A DNA stretch of 12,179 nt from an uncultured Lachnospiraceae bacterium (GTDB lineage: Bacteria > Bacillota > Clostridia > Lachnospirales > Lachnospiraceae), in contig CAKRYR010000035.1 of the NCBI GenBank assembly GCA_934432595.1, forward strand, positions 1-12,179, in the 5' to 3' direction. Below, piece by piece: positions 6,671-12,179 of the stretch (positions within the stretch are counted from its first letter, which is position 1; each line of letters opens with the position of its first letter). Below the pieces are notes generated by a model. That model was not told the DNA's origin. It saw only the letters and a program-made list of their open reading frames with translations, and did no database searches. Made by a program: the position numbers and the translations under genes.

Positions 6671-6698
6671 ATTTTAAAACTAATTATTTACTAAACAA
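6671..6698 (-). promoter_or_regulatory. Candidate ispG promoter
   Basis: TTGTTT (6693-6698) and TAAAAT (6671-6676) on the minus strand are 16 nt apart, 31 bp before the ispG start region. The boxes are imperfect matches to the sigma-A consensus in very AT-rich DNA, so this is only a plausible site. Confidence 0.3.
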
Positions 6699-6757
6699 TT
6701 TGAATTAACTTTTCATCAATCTCTTTTATTTAACTTATTATCAATCCTTTTTGAATT

Positions 6758-6801
6758 AAAAGCACTCATTTCATAATACAAATTACAAAATGAATGCTTT
6801 T
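6758..6801 (-). terminator. Stem-loop between rseP and ispG (likely terminator)
   Basis: Two 14-nt arms with AAAAGC...GCTTTT ends flank a 16-nt loop. Read on the minus strand all 14 positions pair, with one G-U. The stem ends in TTTT followed by AATT, consistent with an intrinsic terminator after rseP, possibly bidirectional. Confidence 0.5.
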
Positions 6802-6868
6802 CTAATATTCAATACTCTACAGCATTAACCCATTATTATTATCGTGTATTTTATTCTATATATTTATC

Positions 6869-6899
6869 GTAATTATTCAGCCTATGACTGAACTTTTAC
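6869..6899 (-). repeat. Short copy of the TTCAGCC intergenic hairpin repeat, just after rseP
   Basis: On the minus strand, beginning 11 nt past the rseP stop, GTAAAAGTTCAGTC and GGCTGAATAATTAC fold into an outer GTAA/TTAC and inner TTCAGTC/GGCTGAA hairpin. It matches the 8368-8399 hairpin in both arms, while the GTGATAA half of that repeat is missing. It may serve as a transcript-end structure. Confidence 0.5.
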
Positions 6900-6909
6900 T
6901 ATTTATCTA

Positions 6910-8223
6910 CTATTTTTTAAGTATTCCCATTACATCATTAAAACTTACAAATGCCATTAATATTAATAATAGAATCAATCCAATAGCATGTATCATTCCT
7001 TCAGCCTCAGGCTTAATAGGTTTACGTCTTATAAGTTCAATATACATAAATATAAGTCTTCCACCATCCAAAGCTGGAATTGGCAATAAGTTCATAACAC
7101 CTATATTAGCACTTAATAAAATTGTAATTGATAACATTTCAATTAATGTTGTCATAAATCCTTCTTTTTTAACTGCTTCAAAATCATCTCCAATAAAGTT
7201 AACAATACCTATAGGTCCTGATATTTCTTTAGCAGATGCCTTACCACTTATCAAATATTTCAAAGATTGAATTGCAACATTTATCTGAACTTTTATCTCT
7301 ACAAATGCGTATTTTATAGTCTGTAGTGCACTTACTTTCTTATTTCCATTTGAATAACTAAATCCTAACATATATTTTTCTGTTAACGATTTCTTTGCTA
7401 ACTTAACATCAACAGTCTTTGTTTTACCATTACGAACATAGTCTACTGTAATTGTTCTTTTCATACGAATATTATTAATGACATTTGAAAACTCTTCCAT
7501 AGTTTCAAATTCTTTTCCATTGATTCCTACCATCACGTCTCCGCTTTTTATGCCTACTTTATCAAATGGAGATTTCTTATCTATCTTATCTATTTCAACT
7601 TTATCTTCTCCATTTTTCAAAGTAACACCTGTAATATTATACTCCGATACAAATTCTGGCGTAATCTTCTTCGTATGTTTTTTACCATCTCTTTTATACT
7701 CTATTGTAACAGGCTTATCACTTTCAATAGGTGAAAAATACAATGCATACATAAGCTCTCTACTACAAGATACGCCCTTACCATTTACCTTTGTTACAAT
7801 ATCTCCATCTTTTAAACCTGCCTCTGCTGCTGGCATGTTCTCCATAACTTTAAGACTTGCAAAATCCCATCCAGAATACCCTACAACAATCAAACTAAGT
7901 ATAAATGCAAGGATAAAGTTAAATATTGGACCAGCTGCAATAATAGATATTCTTGCCCAAACACCTTTTTTATTAAATGCATTATCTTCTGTACTAGCCT
8001 CATCTTCACCAACCATCATGCAAGAACCACCAAGTGGTAATGCCTTAATTGAATACTTTGTTCCACCTTTATCAAAACTAAATAATCTTGGTCCCATACC
8101 AATAGAAAATTCTGTTACCCCTACTCCATTTTTCTTAGCTAGTAAAAAATGTCCTAACTCATGTATTACTACTATTACACTAAATACTAATAATGCAATA
8201 ATTATCTTAATAATCCAATTCAT
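6910..8223 (-). CDS. rseP: RIP metalloprotease RseP (site-2 protease), tandem PDZ
   Basis: RseP cleaves transmembrane substrates such as anti-sigma factors and signal-peptide remnants inside the membrane. Using ATG 8223 (GGAGG just upstream) gives 437 residues; the longer ATG at 8241 has no ribosome binding site. HELGH (21-25) in the first helix supplies two zinc ligands and the catalytic glutamate. NLLPIPALDGGR (378-389) supplies the third ligand, D386. Between them are two PDZ domains, about 115-190 and 205-275, like the E. coli enzyme; many Firmicute homologues have one. Further helices are near 91-115 and 365-400, with a last one at 412-428. It lies between dxr and ispG, a common clostridial neighbourhood, and a repeat copy sits in its 5' gap. 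Confidence 0.95.
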   Translation of the reverse strand: MNWIIKIIIALLVFSVIVVIHELGHFLLAKKNGVGVTEFSIGMGPRLFSFDKGGTKYSIKALPLGGSCMMVGEDEASTEDNAFNKKGVWARISIIAAGPIFNFILAFILSLIVVGYSGWDFASLKVMENMPAAEAGLKDGDIVTKVNGKGVSCSRELMYALYFSPIESDKPVTIEYKRDGKKHTKKITPEFVSEYNITGVTLKNGEDKVEIDKIDKKSPFDKVGIKSGDVMVGINGKEFETMEEFSNVINNIRMKRTITVDYVRNGKTKTVDVKLAKKSLTEKYMLGFSYSNGNKKVSALQTIKYAFVEIKVQINVAIQSLKYLISGKASAKEISGPIGIVNFIGDDFEAVKKEGFMTTLIEMLSITILLSANIGVMNLLPIPALDGGRLIFMYIELIRRKPIKPEAEGMIHAIGLILLLILMAFVSFNDVMGILKK

Positions 8224-8319
8224 ATTTCCTCCATCCTGCATATAAATTATATGCTTATTATAATTTTTAATTGATTATATAATTACCATCCATGTCAAAA
8301 GCTTTTCTGAAACTATTTT

Positions 8320-8399
8320 GTGATAAGCCCCTCTCTCCCCAAAAGCGACTTTAAATAGGATTATCACAGTAACATTCAGCCATTGGCTGAATAGTTACT
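8320..8399. repeat. Intergenic palindromic repeat, copy A (between dxr and rseP)
   Basis: The element has two parts. GTGATAA (8320-8326) and TTATCAC (8361-8367) bracket a 34-nt core with CCCCTC and AAGCGACTTTAAAT. Next to it is a 32-nt hairpin (8368-8399) built on ATTCAGCCATTGGCTGAAT with outer AGTAAC/GTTACT. A copy in the opposite orientation at 11851-11924 is identical at 65 of 74 aligned positions. It lies in the only long gap of the dxr-rseP pair. Confidence 0.85.
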
Positions 8400-8440
8400 A
8401 TATGAGTTTAAATAATATATCTTTATCTTAAATTTTTAAA

Positions 8441-9592
8441 CTAGCTATTAGATAATAATTCCTTTATATAATCATATGTTTTTCTTTCAACTTCTAGTAT
8501 TTCTTCTATAGAAGGATTATTTATTACACTATGTTTATCTACACATTTTTCTATTATTTTATAAATATCTAAAAACTTGATTTTATTATTTAAAAATAAC
8601 TCCACTGCCTTTTCATTAGCTGCGTTATATACTGTAGGTAAGCTTCCTCCAGTTCTTCCAACCTCGTATGCAAGTTTCAATCCTCTAAATGTCTCCATAT
8701 CTGGTTCTTCAAATGAAATACTACCTAATTTATAAAAATCCAACTTATTATTATTCATTACCCTTCTATTTGGATAAAATAAAGCGTATTGAATAGGTAA
8801 CTTCATATCTGGCATTCCTAGTTGTGCCATAACAGCACCATCAACGTACTCAACCATAGAATGAATAATACTCTGTGGATGAACAACAACTTGTATTTTG
8901 TCAAAATCCACATCAAACAACCATTTCGCCTCAATTACCTCAAGCCCTTTGTTAACCATAGTTGCCGAATCAATAGTAATCTTTCTGCCCATACTCCAGT
9001 TAGGATGTTTTAATGCATCTTCTGGTCTAATATCCTGTAAATCTTCTATTTTTTTACCTCTAAATGGTCCACCAGATGCAGTTAAAATAATTTTCTTTAT
9101 CTCTTTTTTATCCTCTCCATTTATTGATTGAAAAATTGCAGAATGTTCACTATCTACTGGATATATCTTGACATTATTCTCCTTAACAAGCGGAATAATA
9201 ATATGACCTGCTGTAACTAATGTCTCTTTATTAGCTAAAGCAATATCCTTACCTGATTTTATTGCTTCAATAGTCGGTAATATTCCTATCATACCAACCA
9301 CAGCCGTAACTACTATTTCTGCACTTTCAATAGTAGCACACTCTATCATTCCATCCATTCCACTAACAACTTCTATATTTAAGTCTTTTATATTATCTTT
9401 TAAAACTTTTGCTTTTTCATCATCATATACACATACAAGCTTTGGTTTAAATTCTCTAACTTGCTCTTCTAATAATTCTATGTTACTCTTAGCAACTAAT
9501 GCTTCAACTTGTAAGTCATTATTATCTCTAACAATCTCAAGTGTCTGGGTACCAATAGAACCTGTAGAACCTAAAATCGATATTTTCTTCAT
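8441..9592 (-). CDS. dxr: 1-deoxy-D-xylulose 5-phosphate reductoisomerase
   Basis: Dxr makes 2-C-methyl-D-erythritol 4-phosphate from DXP using NADPH, the first committed step of the MEP pathway. ATG 9592 with CGGAGG 6 nt upstream gives 383 residues, the usual length; an upstream in-frame TTG at 9616 is rejected. The NADPH-binding loop GSTGSIG is at 8-14 and LANKE at 119-123. The metal ligands D147 and E149 lie in VDSEHSAIFQ, with the third, E218, in NKGLEVIEAKW. Substrate-binding SGGPFRG (173-179) and HPNWSMGRK (196-204) are intact. It lies 77 bp after cdsA in the same direction and is probably co-transcribed with it. Confidence 0.97.
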   Translation of the reverse strand: MKKISILGSTGSIGTQTLEIVRDNNDLQVEALVAKSNIELLEEQVREFKPKLVCVYDDEKAKVLKDNIKDLNIEVVSGMDGMIECATIESAEIVVTAVVGMIGILPTIEAIKSGKDIALANKETLVTAGHIIIPLVKENNVKIYPVDSEHSAIFQSINGEDKKEIKKIILTASGGPFRGKKIEDLQDIRPEDALKHPNWSMGRKITIDSATMVNKGLEVIEAKWLFDVDFDKIQVVVHPQSIIHSMVEYVDGAVMAQLGMPDMKLPIQYALFYPNRRVMNNNKLDFYKLGSISFEEPDMETFRGLKLAYEVGRTGGSLPTVYNAANEKAVELFLNNKIKFLDIYKIIEKCVDKHSVINNPSIEEILEVERKTYDYIKELLSNS

Positions 9593-9669
9593 TCTAAACC
9601 TCCGTACATTCTTCAATGTATTATTAAGCCTTTTTAGATTAATCCCACTTTAATAATTCTTTACAATAT

Positions 9670-10470
9670 TTAAACGAAGAATACAGCTAAATAATATACA
9701 ATAGGAGCTGTAAAAATAACACTATCAAATCTATCTAGTATTCCACCATGTCCTGGTATAAGAGTTCCATAATCCTTAACATCATGTTTTCTCTTAATAG
9801 CTGATGCTGCCAAATCTCCAATTTGTGAAATTACACTTGATGCTGCACCCATAATAGCAAATGCAATAATAGGATTAAATTCCATATTTAACTTATTACG
9901 TATTACTAATGCATATATTGCACCAATTAAAGCAGAACCTAATATTCCACCAATGCTTCCTTCAATTGACTTCTTAGGGCTTACAACAGGAGCTAGCTTA
10001 TGCTTACCTATTAATACTCCTACACAATATGCTGCTGTATCTGATATCCATGATCCAATAAATACTAGCCATACAAGCCAAAATCCATTTTCCATAATCC
10101 TAATCTGATAAATATATGAAAGCATTATAGATACATAAATTACTCCAAATAATGTAGCCATAACTTGGTTAGTTTCATACTTAGGATAGGTAAATACAAA
10201 AACGCACATTATTACCATAAGCGTTGCTATTAATAATAAAGCTACATACTCTGCCTTACCAAAAAATAGCATAACATACCATGCTAGCGTTGATACATAT
10301 CCCACTATTGCTAATAATGTGTTTTCAAACTTAAATACTTTATATAATTCTCTTAATCCTGTAACTGAAATTGCTAATAAAATAGCAAATAATAAATTAT
10401 TTCCTAATATCATTGCTGCCAATGTAATAATAACTAAAATTACTGCACTTCTAAATCTAACCCAAAACAT
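9670..10470 (-). CDS. cdsA: Phosphatidate cytidylyltransferase
   Basis: CdsA forms CDP-diacylglycerol from phosphatidic acid and CTP, the branch point to all membrane phospholipids. The 266-residue integral membrane protein has about eight helices. Its C-terminus carries the family signature: SPKKSIEGSIGG (about 164-175), then QIGDLAASAIKRKHDVKDYG and IPGHGGILDRFDS, with the metal-binding aspartates of that motif intact. ATG 10470 is preceded by AGGTGA, and the gap to the uppS stop is only 8 bp, so the two genes form one transcription unit. Confidence 0.96.
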   Translation of the reverse strand: MFWVRFRSAVILVIITLAAMILGNNLLFAILLAISVTGLRELYKVFKFENTLLAIVGYVSTLAWYVMLFFGKAEYVALLLIATLMVIMCVFVFTYPKYETNQVMATLFGVIYVSIMLSYIYQIRIMENGFWLVWLVFIGSWISDTAAYCVGVLIGKHKLAPVVSPKKSIEGSIGGILGSALIGAIYALVIRNKLNMEFNPIIAFAIMGAASSVISQIGDLAASAIKRKHDVKDYGTLIPGHGGILDRFDSVIFTAPIVYYLAVFFV

Positions 10471-10478
10471 ATAATCAC

Positions 10479-11192
10479 CTATTTAACGTTACCAAAACGC
10501 CTTTCCTTAGTATTGTAATACTCTATGGCTTTAACCAATTCTTTTTCATCAAAATCTGGCCAATTAACATCTGTAAAGTACATTTCAGAATATGCTAATT
10601 GCCATAATAAATAATTAGATAATCTTTGTTCTCCACTAGTTCTAATTAACAAATCTGGATCAGGAATATACTTTGTATCCAAATTATTACTAATGTAATC
10701 TTCATTTATATTATCTACACTAATTGTATTATTCATAACATCTGTAGCTATTTTCTTTACACATCTTACTAATTCATCTCTGCCACCATAATTAAGCGCA
10801 ACTGTAAGATTCAACCCTGTATTATCTTTTGAAATCTCAGTCAAAGTTTTTATCTTTTCTTGCAAGCCATTATTTAATACAGATGTATCTCCTATAAACC
10901 TTACTATCATATTATTCTTTTTATTATTTTTTATACAATCATTTAAATATGTTCCCAATAAAACCATCAATGCATCTATTTCTGCTTTTGGTCTTTTCCA
11001 GTTTTCTGTTGAAAATGCATACACTGTCAAGTATTTTATTCCCAATTTATGTGATACTCGACACATCTTTTCCACGTTCTTACTCCCTTGTGCATGTCCC
11101 ATATTTCTTGGCAACATTCTCTTCTTTGCCCATCTACCATTACCATCCAATATTATTGCTACATGCTCTGGAATTTCCATATCTTTCTCCAC
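10479..11192 (-). CDS. uppS: Isoprenyl transferase (undecaprenyl diphosphate synthase)
   Basis: This is a cis-prenyltransferase that adds isopentenyl units to farnesyl diphosphate, giving the C55 lipid carrier for peptidoglycan and teichoic acid. The 237-residue protein shows the family motifs in order: ILDGNGRWAKKR with catalytic D16, MGHAQGSKNV, YAFSTENWKRP (58-68), VALNYGGRDEL, PDPDLLIRTSGEQRLSNYLL (178-197) and the closing RRFG. The start is GTG 11192, chosen because AGGAGG lies 6 nt upstream; the internal ATG four codons on is too far from the site. The gene heads the run uppS-cdsA-dxr-rseP-ispG. Upstream is about 1 kb of repeat-rich non-coding DNA. Confidence 0.97.
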   Translation of the reverse strand: MEKDMEIPEHVAIILDGNGRWAKKRMLPRNMGHAQGSKNVEKMCRVSHKLGIKYLTVYAFSTENWKRPKAEIDALMVLLGTYLNDCIKNNKKNNMIVRFIGDTSVLNNGLQEKIKTLTEISKDNTGLNLTVALNYGGRDELVRCVKKIATDVMNNTISVDNINEDYISNNLDTKYIPDPDLLIRTSGEQRLSNYLLWQLAYSEMYFTDVNWPDFDEKELVKAIEYYNTKERRFGNVK

Positions 11193-11245
11193 GGTATTCC
11201 TCCTTCTTTTGTTTTTCTGTTCTAGTGTAGTTTGGTGAAATATTC

Positions 11246-11266
11246 TATTCTAGTGACGATTTGAAT
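11246..11266 (-). repeat. 21-bp motif shared with the response-regulator upstream region (copy 2)
   Basis: This is the same 21 bp as 827-847, same orientation, 20 of 21 identical. It is about 55 bp upstream of the uppS start codon and overlaps the outer edge of the fold-back element. Confidence 0.5.
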
Positions 11267-11474
11267 TTTTTTCTAGTTACGGCATAAAAATATTATATGG
11301 TTATTCATTCTTATACACGCTTTCGCTTAGTTGTGCAACTAGTGGTACTAAAGTTCGTGCTACGATATACATCTTGCACTCACTAAGTACCAAGATGCAC
11401 AAATAGTATAATCATTGAATAACATATAATTTTTTATTACCTGTTACCTAAAAAATAATCAAAAAATTCAAATC
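11258..11474. repeat. 217-nt fold-back (long inverted repeat) element
   Basis: The outermost arms GATTTGAATTTTTT (11258-11271) and AAAAAATTCAAATC (11461-11474) pair perfectly. Inside, about 40 nt on each side (11276-11316 and 11406-11447) pair with small bulges, both ending in GTTAC on the outside. Further in, TTGTGCA/TGCACAA and TGGTACT/AGTACCA continue the stem, with GTGC/GCAC near the loop. No protein is encoded. It resembles a MITE or a large structured 5' leader, lying 66 bp before uppS. Confidence 0.75.
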
Positions 11475-11537
11475 TGTTTACTTCAAAATAAACAAAAATA
11501 TTCTACTAATATTCTATAAATTATAATTACTCAATAT

Positions 11538-11690
11538 CTACGATTAATTAAAATCAATAATTATTTACAATTAAATAAATTCACAAAATAGCTACCATTA
11601 ATTTTAATCACTAATTGTTTACAATTAAATAAGTCCATCAAACATCTACTATTAATTAACATCTCTAAATATCTATCATTAAATTAAAAT
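11538..11690. repeat. 54-nt tandem repeat, about three diverged units
   Basis: Units begin at 11538, 11592 and 11646, exactly 54 nt apart, each opening CTAC.ATTAATT. The first two share TTTACAATTAAATAA; the third is more diverged. The sequence is A/T-rich with no coding potential. Confidence 0.7.
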
Positions 11691-11850
11691 ACACTTAATT
11701 AATGCAATAATTATAATTCATCTTAAATGCTAAAAAACACTCCATAACCTGTACTTAATAGACTACACTCGATATAAAGCAAATACACAAACAAATAAAA
11801 TACACTATGAATGTGTAATAAAAGTGAATTAATATATAGAACTTGCTACA

Positions 11851-11924
11851 ATTCAGCCAATAACTGAATGTTACCGTGATAAGCCCATTTAAAGTCGCTT
11901 GTGGGGGAGCGAGGGGTTTATCAC
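11851..11924. repeat. Intergenic palindromic repeat, copy B
   Basis: This copy is inverted relative to copy A at 8320-8399. It has the hairpin half at 11851-11869, then GTGATAA (11876-11882) and TTATCAC (11918-11924). On the plus strand the long stem extends to GTGATAAGCCC/GGGGTTTATCAC with a G-U. An inner TCGCT/AGCGA stem is present here but not in copy A. Confidence 0.85.
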
Positions 11925-11937
11925 CTGCGATTTATAC

Positions 11938-11981
11938 TCGGATACACATCACCTAGCAGTAAAATGCTTGGTGCTATCTGA
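11938..11981. other. Stem-loop next to repeat copy B
   Basis: TCGGATA/TATCTGA forms an outer stem and CACCTAGCA/TGCTTGGTG an inner one with one mismatch, around a GTAAAA loop. It is separated by 13 nt from repeat copy B and absent next to copy A, so it is not part of the repeat. No U-tract follows on either strand. Confidence 0.45.
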
Positions 11982-12025
11982 ACTGTTACTACCATTCCAC
12001 ATATCTCTAACTAATTTTATCTAAC

Positions 12026-12179
12026 CTAGTAAATATATTTCATTTCAATATAAATTCACTTTCCCTATTAAATATTTCAGTTCTATATAATTCTACTCAT
12101 CTCTAGTAAACCCTTCACTATTCTATAAAGTTTACACATTCCTAGTAAACCCTTCACTATTCTATATAAGTTTACACAT
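12026..12179. repeat. 39-nt tandem repeat array reaching the window end
   Basis: Units start at 12026, 12065, 12103 and 12142. The last two are nearly identical (CTAGTAAACCCTTCACTATT and following bases, one inserted base), while the first two are diverged but keep the CTA.TAAA opening and spacing. The array probably continues beyond the window. There are no unique spacers, so it is not a CRISPR array. Confidence 0.75.

Larger units (their letters stand above)
11193..12179. other. Gene-free, repeat-rich region upstream of uppS
   Basis: I find no credible coding frame on either strand; frames present are short, AT-driven and lack ribosome binding sites. The stretch holds a fold-back element, a 54-nt tandem repeat, copy B of the hairpin repeat, an isolated hairpin and a 39-nt tandem repeat at the window edge, all annotated separately. 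The uppS promoter is probably within the first 200 bp, but no good -35/-10 pair stands out. Confidence 0.7.

Noticed and set aside
7478..8245. 255-codon plus-strand open frame opposite rseP
   Set aside because: It is antisense to a clearly conserved gene, has no ribosome binding site, and its composition is the mirror of RseP codons.
8274..8298. rseP promoter from TTGACA (8293-8298) and TATAAT (8274-8279)
   Set aside because: Both boxes are excellent, but the 13-nt spacing is too short for a sigma-A promoter; kept only as a note.
12103..12179. Possible CRISPR repeats at the window end
   Set aside because: The repeated units abut each other without unique spacers, and no cas gene is visible.

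Overview
The window is AT-rich, low-GC Firmicute DNA. All the genes I can support are on the minus strand. The gene set and protein style point to an anaerobic clostridium, most likely Lachnospiraceae-like. This rests on the uppS-cdsA-dxr-rseP-ispG order, AGGAGG-type ribosome binding sites, and frequent GTG and (rejected) TTG start choices. The genus is not determined.

Region 1 (about 11193-12179) is almost 1 kb with no gene, upstream of uppS. It holds a 217-nt fold-back element, a 54-nt tandem repeat, a copy of an intergenic hairpin repeat, another hairpin, and a 39-nt tandem repeat that runs off the window end. Many relatives carry frr/pyrH here. Region 2 (5579-11192) is a conserved housekeeping cluster: uppS, cdsA, dxr, rseP, ispG. 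It joins isoprenoid precursor synthesis (Dxr and IspG, MEP pathway), undecaprenyl diphosphate and CDP-diacylglycerol formation, and the membrane site-2 protease RseP. A repeat copy sits between dxr and rseP, and two hairpins sit between rseP and ispG.

Region 3 (1-5578) is accessory. Instead of the polC gene that often follows ispG in clostridia, there is a truncated Phd/YefM-type antitoxin with a palindrome over its probable -10. A tightly coupled operon follows: two VanZ-family membrane proteins and a BceB-like ABC permease that has no ATPase gene beside it. Below the permease is a series of broken genes: a histidine-phosphatase C-terminus, a possible RelE/ParE toxin tail, and an internally deleted EamA transporter. 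Then come an intact compact protein-kinase-fold gene and a response regulator whose DNA-binding domain is gone. That regulator is joined to the tail of a sensor histidine kinase. The first 47 bases are the start of another ABC ATPase whose gene leaves the window.

Taken together, a stable cell-envelope biosynthesis cluster abuts a locus where antimicrobial-peptide-resistance-type genes (VanZ, BceB-like permease, two-component system, ABC ATPase) have accumulated and several neighbours have been cut by internal deletions. The strongest unusual signals are the deletion chimera at 307-812, the VanZ-VanZ-permease operon, the repeat family shared by three intergenic sites, and the fold-back element ahead of uppS.
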